Assembly: GCF_000308615.1 (NCBI RefSeq)
Contig: NZ_BAGB01000165.1
Span: 1 to 64,000 of the forward strand
DNA length: 64,000 bases
From: Nocardia jiangxiensis NBRC 101359
GTDB taxonomy: Bacteria; Actinomycetota; Actinomycetes; Mycobacteriales; Mycobacteriaceae
Reading direction: 5' to 3'
Shown here: piece after piece, positions 53,336 through 62,063 of the stretch
Position numbering within the stretch: the first letter of the stretch is position 1
Layout of the letters: each line of letters starts with the position of its first letter
Notes under the pieces: model-generated
The model's input: the letters and a program-made list of their open reading frames with translations, nothing else
The model's database searches: none
Told to the model about the DNA's origin: nothing
Program-made: the position numbers and the translations under genes

Positions 53336-54109
53336 ATGACACATTCCGCTAAACGTTCGGCCCGTACTCTCGGGCGACCAGACATTGCAGGTGACACACA
53401 GAAGCTGTGGGACGTGGTTTCCAATGACGGACTAGCGATCTTTCCGACCGATATGGGCTATTCGATTTGGGGTGGAAGTCTCGATGCAGTTCGACGGATC
53501 AACCAGGTGAAGCGCCGCGGTCCGCATAAACGGATCGGAATGGTGATCGGTCGAGATGCCCAGCGCGAGATTCTCGAGCTGGACGATCATCAATGGGATA
53601 TGATCGACTGCGTCAGTATCGACTATGGTCTGCCGTGGTGCAGTATCGCGCGATATCGTTCGGACCACCCGTTGATGAGGCAGATTGAACCGGGCCTGCT
53701 GGACCTCTGCACGGCGAACAGCACCGTCGCGGCCGCTAGGAATCTGGGCGGCCCGTTTCTGTCTCGTGTCGAACAACTCAGTCTCGAGCACTTGCACCCG
53801 ATATTCGGTACATCGGCGAACCTTACGGGCACTGGTGTCAAACACCGGGTCGAGGACATACAGTCCTCAATTCTCGACGCGGCTGACCTTGTGCTCGACT
53901 ATGGACCGAGCCGTTCGATCGCCGGCGTTTCGGTCGGGGGTACACAATTCAATTTCGAGACTATGAAACTTATTCGATGGGGTGCAATGTTCGATTCGAT
54001 CGCCTACGTGCTCAAACGCCATTTCGATCTGGATCTTCCACCCGACCCAGGCCGTGAATCCAGCCCTCACGGGCACGTGGATGAATTCGGCCTCGCCAAG
54101 GCCGAATAG
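53336..54109 (+). CDS. YrdC/Sua5-domain protein in a catabolic operon
   Basis: A 257-residue protein with a YrdC-type domain (FPTDMGYSIWGGSLDAVRRI near residue 40, FGTSANLTGTG near residue 160), the fold of threonylcarbamoyl-AMP synthase and of carbamoyltransferase domains in HypF and TobZ. It lacks the C-terminal Sua5 domain and carries a 35-residue tail. ATG 53336 has AGGAG at 53322-53326. It follows an aromatic-acid-type transporter and shares its GntR-type promoter, so a housekeeping tRNA role is doubtful; an acyl-adenylate or carbamoylation role in the pathway is speculative. Confidence 0.75.
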   Translation: MTHSAKRSARTLGRPDIAGDTQKLWDVVSNDGLAIFPTDMGYSIWGGSLDAVRRINQVKRRGPHKRIGMVIGRDAQREILELDDHQWDMIDCVSIDYGLPWCSIARYRSDHPLMRQIEPGLLDLCTANSTVAAARNLGGPFLSRVEQLSLEHLHPIFGTSANLTGTGVKHRVEDIQSSILDAADLVLDYGPSRSIAGVSVGGTQFNFETMKLIRWGAMFDSIAYVLKRHFDLDLPPDPGRESSPHGHVDEFGLAKAE

Positions 54110-54155
54110 GCAGATTTAGCAGCCCCCTCCGGTCCTACGTGCATAATCCGGAGAT

Positions 54156-54509
54156 TTGATCTGTGGAAATCTCCAATCGGCGTACGCCCATAGCGTCTTC
54201 GCAGCCATCGTGCCGCTCGGATGCGGGCGTTGCGAGTGCCGAATCGGATTCATCGGTGCCCTTCATGTCCAAAACAACTTGTGGGGCCAGGGCATCGCTA
54301 CCGGTGCCCTGGCCTACCTTCGTGACCAAGTGCCCGGCTACATCTAGCAGACCAGCCGCCACAAGCCCACCGCGAAATCGTTCTGGCTGCTGGTCGCCGA
54401 GCGCTCCGGCGAGGACTATGCCGACACCCAGCCCGAGCACATGTGCGAGCACCTCGCACGGTTCTGGCGCAGCGGCCCGACCTGGCACGGGCAAGAATCC
54501 GGCAGCTGA
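54156..54509 (+). pseudogene. Remnant of an unknown accessory gene
   Basis: A plus-strand frame with protein-like sequence (ALHVQNNLWGQGIATGALAY, then RSGEDYADTQPEHMCEHLA) is interrupted by TAG at 54345-54347; the same frame continues coherently to 54509. One base change from TGG would explain the stop. Family not recognised. It lies at the left edge of a run of decayed genes. Confidence 0.4.
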
Positions 54510-54590
54510 GCCACCAAGGCTTCGCCGGAATCGGCGAGTTCTGGTGTCGTGCACGAATTCTCGATCACGGGATCGTGTCGCACCGCCGAG

Positions 54591-55482
54591 TCATACTGAA
54601 CCGCATGGGGTATGAGGCGGTGCGGATGTCCCGTCCCCGAGGCCCCATTGATGGTTGCCCTTGGCGAAATCGACGATCCCGGCCCGTGCGCCGGGCTCGA
54701 ACGGGGCCCACTCATCGCAGGAGCGCCGCGCCAACCGAGTGAGGTGGGATTCGTTGCGGTACACGAATTTCATCCACCGATACACGTGCACCGGCGAAGC
54801 GAATCCCGCGCGGGAGACGTGCACATGGATCCCGGCATCGCTATCGATGTACGCGCCGCGCTCCTCGAGTTCGGGCAGCAGATCCCATGGGAACTCCTGC
54901 ATCGCGTACGGGTAGGACATCGGGTGGGTGACCACCTCGAACCCGTGTCCGTACCCGATCACCGTCGTCCTCGAGATAGCCGAGGCGGCTCAGCTTCCTG
55001 GAGGCCAGGCGGGCGCAGTCGTAGCAGTCCCCGTCGGAGGTTTGAGTTCGAGCTCGAGGCCCAGGAACACGGGTCCGTCCCCCGTGGAGCAGCGGGGTGG
55101 GTTTGTAGCTGTAGTCGTGGATGTCGTTGCTGCGCGAGCAATCCGAGCAGTAGTCGGCATATCCGGTGATCAGTGCGTCGCAGCGCTGACAGGAGCAATA
55201 GTCGATCGCGCATTGCGCGCAGACTTCGGTGCCGTTGTCTACCTCTCGCAGATTGTGGTCCAGTAGCCCGCAGTCGTCGCAGCGGCAATAGCCCCCGGCG
55301 CAGTCGCCGCACAGCACCCCGTCATCGACGGTCAGATGCTGCTCGGCCGCGGGCATGGAACACTCATCGCACCAAGGGGTCTGGGTGCAGGCATCACACA
55401 GTGGATGGCCGGTGCTCGGGTCGTCGGACCGCAGGGCAGTCGAACATGCCGAGCAACGCGCCTGAGTCACAGCAGAAGGCAT
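54591..55482 (-). pseudogene. Zinc-ribbon/amidoligase-like gene, frameshifted
   Basis: From ATG 55482 the reading begins with a cysteine-rich region of at least five CxxC zinc-knuckle pairs (CSAC, CDAC, CDEC, CGDC, CRCDDC) ending in YSYKPTPLLHG. The expected GPVFLGLELEL occurs in another frame, after one extra G in a run near 55080 and one missing base near 55045. Near 54967 a further indel moves homology to VIGYGHGFEVVTHPMSYPYA and IHVHVSRAGF. The C-terminal part resembles the amidoligase-like proteins of actinobacterial plasmids and phages. At least three indels make it a pseudogene unless the sequence is faulty. Confidence 0.6.
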
Positions 55483-55751
55483 GAGCAATCGCCTTTCGGG
55501 ACAAGGGGATGCAGACGACAGCGCCCCGTCCCGTCCGCCGAGGCGGACAGAACGGGGCGCTGTGATGGGGATAGAGCCGAAGGAACCGACCCGACGTGGA
55601 GCGGGGGTCAGCGGTGGAGCCCGCCCGAACAAGGTGAGGCCGGTGGCATGTCGGCTACCCGCGGGGAGAACTCGATGTGGCCGATGATCGGGATCGCCGG
55701 GGTGGCCGAGGTCCGCACTCACCCATGAAGGCAGGAGCAGCAGAGGTGATC

Positions 55752-56620
55752 TCAGCCGAGGATGGTGTCCCGGATCTGGTCGATGGTGGTGACCAGTCGG
55801 GCTTGGCTGGTGCGGATCATGTCGTGGCAGCCCGCGGACGTGGCTGAGGTGATCGTGCCTGGCACCGCGGCGACCGGGCGGCCCACTGCACGGTGTTGGC
55901 GGCGCCGCTGCGCAGGCCCGCTTCGCACACCAGCACTCCGAGCGAGAGCGCCGCGATGATCCGATTCCTTGCCAGGAACCGGGATTTCACCGGTCCGATG
56001 CCGGGCGGGTACTCCGAAATCACCAGGCCGGTCTCCACGATCCGGGCCAGGAGCCGCTCGTGCGCGGCAGGATACGGGCGGTCCAGCCCACACGGCAGCA
56101 CCGCGATGGTCGACCCCTGCTCGGCCAGGGCCGCGGTGTGGGCGGCCGCGTCGACACCGAACGCGGCACCGCTGACCACAGTCCAACCCTGACGAGCCAA
56201 TGCCCCGGCGAAATCGTGCGTGACACGTTGGCCGTAGCCCGACGCGACGCGAGACCCGACCACCCCGATCGTGTTGGATGCGAACAGTTCCGGCTCCTGC
56301 GGGCCGCGTACCCACAGCGCGACCGGGGCGTGCACGTCCGCGCCGAGTTCGTCGAGACGTGCGGGCCAGTGCGGGGCGTCGCGGGTGGGCAACCTGCCAC
56401 CCATCAAAGCGGTTCGGAACAGGTCGTCCTCGGCGCGCTGCCAATCCCGTGGACCGTAGCGGGCATCGATCACCCCGCTCACGACCCGGTCGGCCGCGTC
56501 GACCGCGCCGTGCGCGTGCACGAGTTCGGCAACCATCCCCGGCGCGGACAGCGCCACCCGGGACAGCAACGCCCACGCACGATGCCGCTGCGGGTCGGGT
56601 GTAAGCGTGGTGTCGGTCAT
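55752..56620 (-). pseudogene. dprA: DprA/Smf-like DNA-processing protein, frameshifted
   Basis: The frame from ATG 56620 has the DprA Rossmann-like core: GVVGSRVASGYGQRVTHDFA, then SGAAFGVDAAAHTAAL, LPCGLDRPYP and FLARNRIIAALS. After SGAANTVQWA, near 55880, homology jumps frame to GRPVAAVPGTITSATSAG and runs to the stop at 55752; a deletion of around 11 bases would explain it. DprA protects and loads incoming single-stranded DNA. This copy is surrounded by plasmid- or phage-type genes and is probably an accessory homolog rather than the chromosomal gene. Confidence 0.65.
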
Positions 56621-56860
56621 CGACTGCACAGTGGCGCTCCTCTCGATGAAACGGATTGGCACGAGCGATGCGCGCGCCGGTGCCCCGGCGCCACAGTGAA
56701 CCTGACGGGCCCTGGGTGTTAGCCGACATTGAAAATGCCGACGTAGCGGGCGCTTTCAGGCGTTGGGTTTGCCGATGAAGCTGGAACTTGTGACGGGCTC
56801 CTCGGCGGCGGAACCTGGCCGACGTCGGCCGCCGCGAACGAGGGAACCCTCTGTCGCTTG

Positions 56861-56879
56861 TTAGGTAAGCGTTGCCTGT
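56861..56879. promoter_or_regulatory. DtxR-type metal box before the ZIP gene
   Basis: TTAGGTAAGCGTTGCCTGT has symmetric AGGTAA/TTGCCT halves around GCG and agrees with the DtxR/IdeR iron-box consensus at 12 of 19 positions. It lies 43 bases before the ZIP start. Control by a DtxR-family iron or manganese sensor is likely. Confidence 0.5.
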
Positions 56880-56922
56880 CATAGGCTGGCTCGTCCGCTC
56901 ACGCTCTAGCCGAGGTCCTCTC

Positions 56923-57750
56923 ATGTCCAGTGCAAACATCGCCCTGCTTGGCGCCATAGCAGGATTCACCATCTACCTCGGTCTGCCGATCGGCCGGCTG
57001 CGTAAGCCCACCCCGCGTCTGAAGGCCGGGCTCAACGCGGTCGCCATCGGGATCCTGGTGTTCCTGGTCTGGGACGTGCTGACGCACGCCTGGGAACCCA
57101 TCGACGGCGCCCTGGGCAAGCACGAGTGGGGCACAGTGGCATCCGGCGGGCTCACCCTGGTGGCGGGCCTGGCGGTGGGGCTGCTGGGCCTGGTGCACTA
57201 CGACAGCTGGATGGCCCGTCGCCGCCAGGCTGCCAGCCGCCCGCAGGGCCCGGGTGCGGTGGCCGCCACCGAACTCGCGTCGAAGAGCCGCAGCCAGGCC
57301 GCGTCCCTCGCGCTGATGATCGCTACCGGCATCGGTCTGCACAACTTCGCCGAGGGCCTGGCTATCGGCAACTCCGCCGCCAAGGGCGAGCTCTCCCTCG
57401 CCATCCTGCTCATCATCGGCTTCGGTCTGCACAACGCCACCGAAGGGTTCGGCATCGTCGCACCGCTCGCCGCGCAGGGCGAACGCCCCTCCTGGCTCAC
57501 CCTGCTCTGGCTCGGCCTGATCGGCGGCGGCCCCACCTTCCTCGGCACGGTCGTCGGTCAACGCCTGGTCAACGACACGGTGTCGATCGCCTTCCTCGGC
57601 CTGGCTGCGGGGTCCATCCTCTACGTGGTGATCGAGCTGCTCGCCGTCGCGCGCAAGACCGGCTTCAAGACGCTGACGACCTGGTGTGTCTTCGCCGGTC
57701 TCGTGCTGGGCTTCGCCACCGACGCCGTGGTCACCGCAGCCGGGGCCTGA
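56923..57750 (+). CDS. ZIP-family divalent metal transporter
   Basis: A 275-residue, eight-helix ZIP carrier. The two metal-binding helices carry HNFAEGLAIG (His140, Glu144) and HNATEGFGI (His170, Glu174), the binuclear-site residues of the family. I start at ATG 56923 rather than the upstream GTG, because MSSANIALLG begins the first helix. A DtxR-like box in the promoter suggests iron or manganese response. It is intact although flanked by decayed genes on both sides. Confidence 0.85.
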   Translation: MSSANIALLGAIAGFTIYLGLPIGRLRKPTPRLKAGLNAVAIGILVFLVWDVLTHAWEPIDGALGKHEWGTVASGGLTLVAGLAVGLLGLVHYDSWMARRRQAASRPQGPGAVAATELASKSRSQAASLALMIATGIGLHNFAEGLAIGNSAAKGELSLAILLIIGFGLHNATEGFGIVAPLAAQGERPSWLTLLWLGLIGGGPTFLGTVVGQRLVNDTVSIAFLGLAAGSILYVVIELLAVARKTGFKTLTTWCVFAGLVLGFATDAVVTAAGA

Positions 57751-57759
57751 CTCAACCAC

Positions 57760-58207
57760 GCCTCAGCAAGCCCAGCCGCGGCTACTGCCGCCGTATGCGG
57801 CACCATGCCGACGAGATACGCCACCTCGCCGACCGAATCCATTGGGCAACCGTCGTTTCCGATCGGTATCCACAACGCCGGTTCGTCCGAATTCGGAGTG
57901 TCGCTCAACACCCTGGGCCGATTCGGCGACCGCCCATCAAGCGGTGAGGTATTCATCGAGGTCCGCGTATCGGTCGCGGCCGCGGCCTGATATCGATGAC
58001 GCTGAGGGGCAATGATTTCCGGCTCCATCCCCAGATACAGCGGCCCGTCCCCGTGGAAAGGGGATCGGGTTTGTAGCTGTAGTTCCACACCTCCGCACCC
58101 GACCGACAGGCATCACAGACTCTGTAGTCCGGCAGCAGCGCGCCGCACTCCTCACATGCGGAAAACCCAGCCGCGCAGCCTTGGCAGACGCGGCGCCCGC
58201 CGGACAC
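57760..58207 (-). pseudogene. Second zinc-ribbon/amidoligase-like remnant
   Basis: From about 58207 the minus strand reads CQGCAAGFSACEECGALLPD and CDACRSGAEVWNYSYKPDPL, matching the first remnant's YSYKPTPLL. After an indel near 58060 it continues in another frame as HGDGPLYLGMEPEI, the equivalent of GPVFLGLELEL. It then loses similarity and runs into the ZIP gene region. It is a degraded paralog of 54591-55482. Confidence 0.5.
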
Positions 58208-58229
58208 GTAACGCGCGGTGCGTGAGCGT

Positions 58230-58778
58230 TCAGTGGCCGAGGTCGGCGAAATGGCAATCCGGGGCGTGGTGCCCGGTGCAGGTGACGGTTCCCATCGTGC
58301 GGGTGGTAACTGCCAGCTTGCGACGGGCCGTGGTCTCAGCAGCGTCGATCAGGGGGCCGACAGCGTCTTCGTAATAGTCGCGCATCGAGCCGCCGACCGG
58401 AGGGAAACCGGCCTTGCGCCACATCCGCAGATACAACCCCGCGCCTGTGCTGTCGAGCGGCGTGGCAAGGCTGGTGGTCATCATCGCGGCGGCAACTTCG
58501 GCCGCGGTGCCCGGCCGGGTATCGCCCCCTGCGGCAACACGTTCGAGCAACTCACGCACATGGCTGCGATACACGAACTCGGTCGACATCACCCGATGAG
58601 TCGGCACACACAGCCCATCGCAGTGCCACAACAGATCCCCCGCCTCAGGGTGACGTTCCTGCGCCTGGCCGATCTCGTCCTCCATCCACTCACGCTGCGC
58701 GAACACAGCGTTCACCGTGGATTCGATGTGCCCGGAACAGGTCACGCATATTGCCGAGTGCTGATGGTTCACGCTCAC
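58230..58778 (-). CDS. Hypothetical protein upstream of the amidoligase-like remnant
   Basis: A 182-residue open frame with protein-like composition (RHPEAGDLLWHCDGLCVPTH, MSTEFVYRSHVRELLERVAA, GAGLYLRMWRKAGFPPVGG). Two CxxC-like cysteine groups near the N-terminus and C-terminus could bind metal. It ends 22 bases before the amidoligase-like remnant on the same strand, so it probably belonged to the same accessory element. I do not recognise the family. Confidence 0.5.
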   Translation of the reverse strand: MSVNHQHSAICVTCSGHIESTVNAVFAQREWMEDEIGQAQERHPEAGDLLWHCDGLCVPTHRVMSTEFVYRSHVRELLERVAAGGDTRPGTAAEVAAAMMTTSLATPLDSTGAGLYLRMWRKAGFPPVGGSMRDYYEDAVGPLIDAAETTARRKLAVTTRTMGTVTCTGHHAPDCHFADLGH

Positions 58779-58869
58779 CAGTCACGAATGTCTCTCTCCG
58801 TGGCGCAGGCGTCGACTTCGGTGAGCACGGCTGTCATCTCGGTGACGGCCCGCTCGGTGAGTGTTCGAA

Positions 58870-59316
58870 TCAGGTGTTGACCTGCGTCGTCGCGTACCTG
58901 ATCGCGGCTATAGCCGCTGGTGGACTCGGACTTGTGCTGGGTGCACGATTCCCGACGGCGGTGACTGTGCCCGCGATCGTGCTCATGCTCATCTGGCGGC
59001 GATACCGTTCTTGCTCATCGCGCTGATCGTCAGCGCCGTGAGCGGAACCGCCTCGACCGAACGCCACGCCCACTCCGCTCCCTATGGCACACCGCATCCA
59101 TCGCAGGGGCCTGCTCAATATCCGAATCCAGCTCCTTACGGCATGCCGCATCCGCCGCAGGGACCGCCGCCCCAATATCCGAATCGAGCTCCCTACGGCA
59201 CGCCCTACCCGCCGCAGGCGCCTCCCCCTGAGCCGGATCAACCGATGTTGGTGTTGCCCCGGCGGGGTCATGGGGCCGGAAGCCGCTGTTCTGTCCACCT
59301 TCCACCGTGCCGGTAG
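58870..59316 (+). pseudogene. Proline/tyrosine-repeat membrane protein, frameshifted
   Basis: One frame gives two hydrophobic helices (VAYLIAAIAAGGLGLVLG, then VTVPAIVLMLIW). One missing base near 58999 moves the reading to AAIPFLLIALIVSAVSGTAS and a cytoplasmic or surface tail. The tail has three imperfect 19-residue repeats beginning APYGTPHP, APYGMPHP and APYGTPYP. Such small membrane proteins with PYP-rich tails are common in actinomycetes. The start is unclear. Confidence 0.4.
59073..59240 (+). repeat. Three tandem 57-bp imperfect repeats
   Basis: The DNA behind the proline/tyrosine-rich tail is an imperfect threefold repeat with a period of about 57 bases (each unit starts near GCTCCCTA or GCTCCTTA and continues CGGCA...CCGCA). 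Such repeats are prone to slippage. Confidence 0.5.
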
Positions 59317-59567
59317 TGGCTCGGCTGAGGGTTCGAGCGGGGGGACACTGTGCAGCGACGGAAGCAGCGCTCCGGGTACCCGCTCGCACCATGGTGGCGA
59401 GGCGAAGAACGAGGGGCACGTCCATCATGGTGGCGGCTACGGTAGCAGGCGGGCAACACCGCGCGGCCTGGGTGAGGGGAGAGGTCAGGACGTACCCCGA
59501 CATGAATTCGGCTGCGTCCCACGGTGTCACGGTGGGTGCCTCTCCCCGGATATGACGTGGATGACGG
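59317..59567. other. Region without a supported gene
   Basis: About 250 bases between the repeat protein and the aldo/keto reductase. Open frames on both strands overlap, and none shows a domain or ribosome-binding site. Confidence 0.35.
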
Positions 59568-60584
59568 TCAGCGGCGGCGGGCTGCCGGGAGGAGTTCGTG
59601 GGCTCCGTAGCTGTTGTCGTCGGGGTTGATCGTTACGCCGGGTGCTACGAGTTCGTCGATCCGGTCGAGGACGTCGGTTGTCAGGGTGATATCGGCTGCG
59701 GGCAGGTAGGACTGGAGTTGGTCCATCGTGCGTGGGCCGACGATCGCGCTGGTGACGCCGGGGTGGGTGAGGACGAAGGCGATCGCGAGTTCGAGCAGTG
59801 AGATGCCGGTCTGTTCGGCGAGTTGTGCGAGGTTCTCGACGACGTCGAGTTTGCGTTGGTTGGCCGGATCGGTCATGTCGAAGCGGGCGCTCGGGCGGGC
59901 TGCCGAGGTGGGCGTGGGGGCGGCGTTCTTACGCCACCGGCCCGAGAGCCAGCCGCCGGCGAGCGGGCTGTAGGTCAGGGTGCCCATGCCGTGGCGCTGG
60001 ACGGTGGGGAGTACGTCCTCCTCGATACCGCGTACGAGGATCGAGTACGGGGGCTGCTCGGTGACGAACCGCGAGAAGTGGTTCTGCTTCGCGGCCCATT
60101 GCGCTTCGACTATCTGCGAGCCGGAGAACGACGACGAGCCGATGTAGCGGACCTTGCCCTGGTGCACGAGGTCGCTGAGCGCGCCGAGGGTCTCGTCGAT
60201 GTCGACGTCCGGGGTCGGCCGGTGTACCTGGTACAGGTCGATGTAGTCGGTGTTCAGCCGGGTGAGGGAGTTCTCGACCTCGCGGATGATCCACCGGCGC
60301 GAACCGCCCCGCTGGTTCGGGTCCTCGCCCATCGGCATGAAGAACTTCGTCGCGAGGAATACCTCGTCTCGGCGGTCTTTCAGAGCCTCGCCGACGATCT
60401 GTTCGGAGACGCCGCCGGAGTACACATCCGCGGTATCGACGAAGTTGATCCCCGCGTCGAGCGCGGCGTGGATGATGCGGATCGAGTCCGCTCTGTCGTC
60501 ATTGCCCCACGGGCCGAACATCATCGCTCCGAGGCACAGCGGGCTGACCTGAACGCCGGTACGGCCGAGCGGACGGTACTGCAT
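59568..60584 (-). CDS. Aldo/keto reductase
   Basis: A 338-residue NADPH-dependent TIM-barrel oxidoreductase. Tetrad residues are visible: Asp and Tyr in FVDTADVYSGG, Lys in FLATKFFMP, His in DLYQVHRPTPD. ATG 60584 has GAGGAGAG upstream; the frame is open to 60653 without a signal. It resembles the potassium-channel-beta/YajO-like group. Ordinary chromosomal type, probably unrelated to the catabolic supercluster. Confidence 0.85.
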   Translation of the reverse strand: MQYRPLGRTGVQVSPLCLGAMMFGPWGNDDRADSIRIIHAALDAGINFVDTADVYSGGVSEQIVGEALKDRRDEVFLATKFFMPMGEDPNQRGGSRRWIIREVENSLTRLNTDYIDLYQVHRPTPDVDIDETLGALSDLVHQGKVRYIGSSSFSGSQIVEAQWAAKQNHFSRFVTEQPPYSILVRGIEEDVLPTVQRHGMGTLTYSPLAGGWLSGRWRKNAAPTPTSAARPSARFDMTDPANQRKLDVVENLAQLAEQTGISLLELAIAFVLTHPGVTSAIVGPRTMDQLQSYLPAADITLTTDVLDRIDELVAPGVTINPDDNSYGAHELLPAARRR

Positions 60585-60716
60585 AGCGGAACTCTCCTCA
60601 CCGATTCGACAGGCGGCCACAGCGACGCTGCGGCCCAGGGCCGATGCCCGCATCCGACGCTAGGCCCATGGCCGACAACGAGGGAGGGGCTGTCATTACC
60701 CCTGACCGAGAGTGAT

Positions 60717-61475
60717 TCACGCTGCGGGTGCGGTGTCGTCGAGGATGCGTAGGGCGTTGAGGGTGCGTGGGTAGCCGAGGAAGGGGAGGAGCTGAGTGAG
60801 CACGGTCAGCAGCAGGGCTCGGTCGTTGCCGACCGTGAGGTTGGCCGTGACGTGGCCGCGTAGCTGGGCCTCGCAGCCGCCGAGCGCGGCGAGCATCGAG
60901 AAGGTCAGCAGTTCACGGGTTTTCAGATCCAGGCCGGTGCGGGTTAGGTGATCGCCGAAGCAGTTCGCCGACAGATAGTGCTGGATGTGCACCTCGTCGT
61001 CGGCGGCAGCGGCGTACATCCCGTCCACGACCTGCTTGCCGACGATTCGTTGCTGGACCGCCAGCCCCTCCTCCTCGCGCGTCGACGGCGAGGTGGTGGA
61101 CTGGCCGGGCAGGGGGAGATCGAGGCCGTGCTCGGTCAGCACGTCGTTGGTGGCGTGCAGGAAGTCGAATACCTTGCCCATGCCGACGTACGGAACGGCC
61201 TGGTAGACGATCTCCCTGGCTGCCACTGGCGTGACGCCCGCGGTGAGCGCCGCCCCGAGCATGACTCGGTACTCGCCGAGTGCCGGGATGGCGATGAGTG
61301 CGGCCAGTTGGGTCATGAGCCGGGTGCGGGTGTCGAGTTCGCCGTAGCGCAGGACCTCGTCGAAGGCGAAATTGTCGAAAATCTCGATCAGTTCGGGGTC
61401 GGTGTTCCGCAGGGTCGAGACGTGTCCGGGGAACAGGGCGGCGTGGTTGGCGCGGGCGGTTTCGCTCAGTGCCAT
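60717..61475 (-). CDS. Carboxymuconolactone decarboxylase family protein
   Basis: A 252-residue protein with two tandem CMD-type helical domains (about residues 35-115 and 165-245). The second has LGGCEAQLRGHVTANL with the family histidine. ATG 61475 has GGAGAA just upstream. It is cotranscribed with the cupin gene 24 bases upstream. This CMD-cupin pairing with aldo/keto reductases is widespread; true gamma-carboxymuconolactone decarboxylase activity is not implied. Confidence 0.8.
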   Translation of the reverse strand: MALSETARANHAALFPGHVSTLRNTDPELIEIFDNFAFDEVLRYGELDTRTRLMTQLAALIAIPALGEYRVMLGAALTAGVTPVAAREIVYQAVPYVGMGKVFDFLHATNDVLTEHGLDLPLPGQSTTSPSTREEEGLAVQQRIVGKQVVDGMYAAAADDEVHIQHYLSANCFGDHLTRTGLDLKTRELLTFSMLAALGGCEAQLRGHVTANLTVGNDRALLLTVLTQLLPFLGYPRTLNALRILDDTAPAA

Positions 61476-61499
61476 GGAGTTCTCCTTCCAAGCGTGCGG

Positions 61500-61922
61500 T
61501 CAGGACCGATCGCGCTGGTGGTCGGCGCGCCGGTATTCGTCGTCGGTGACCTGCTCACCCCAGGTGGTCTCGGGGACGTTCGGGTCGCCCGCGCCCTCCC
61601 AGATCGCCAGATGGGTCATGAAGTTCTCGGAAGTCGCACCGTGCCAATGCCATTCGCCCGGCGGGGTGTGGACGGTGTCGCCGGGACGCATCACGATCAC
61701 CTTCCCGTCGCGGGTGGCCACCAGGCCGATGCCCTCGGTGACGTGCAACGTCTGCCCGACGGCGTGGGTGTGCCAGGCGGTGCGAGCACAGGGAGTGAAA
61801 TGAACGGCGTTCACTCTGGCTCGCGAGGGCTCCTCGCCCCGGTAGATCTGGTCGAACCAGACCTCCCCGGTGAACGACTCGGCAGGGCCCTTCCGGGATG
61901 CCGGATTTATCAGTCTCTCCAT
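61500..61922 (-). CDS. Small cupin protein
   Basis: A 140-residue single-domain cupin. Metal ligands fit AWHTHAVGQTLHV (His, His and Gln or Glu) and the second motif PPGEWHWHG. ATG 61922 has AAAGGG upstream, and the protein begins MERLINPASRKGP. It is the first gene of the cupin-CMD pair and divergent from the aldo/keto reductase at 62064. Function unassigned. Confidence 0.8.
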   Translation of the reverse strand: MERLINPASRKGPAESFTGEVWFDQIYRGEEPSRARVNAVHFTPCARTAWHTHAVGQTLHVTEGIGLVATRDGKVIVMRPGDTVHTPPGEWHWHGATSENFMTHLAIWEGAGDPNVPETTWGEQVTDDEYRRADHQRDRS

Positions 61923-62063
61923 GGTGTCGAACCCTTTCTGCAGAAGTATCGATCCGTTGTTCGTATTCGAGTACACGCCCCGGACCAGGGCTGTGGGAGT
62001 CACGGGGCTTCCAGGTAATCGCAGTACCTCCCTCGCACGTCACGCACGTTTTAGGGTCGGGAT

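Noticed and set aside
59030-59530. Minus-strand open frame across the 57-bp repeats
   Set aside because: Antisense to the proline/tyrosine repeats, whose plus-strand reading gives a typical actinomycete tail sequence.
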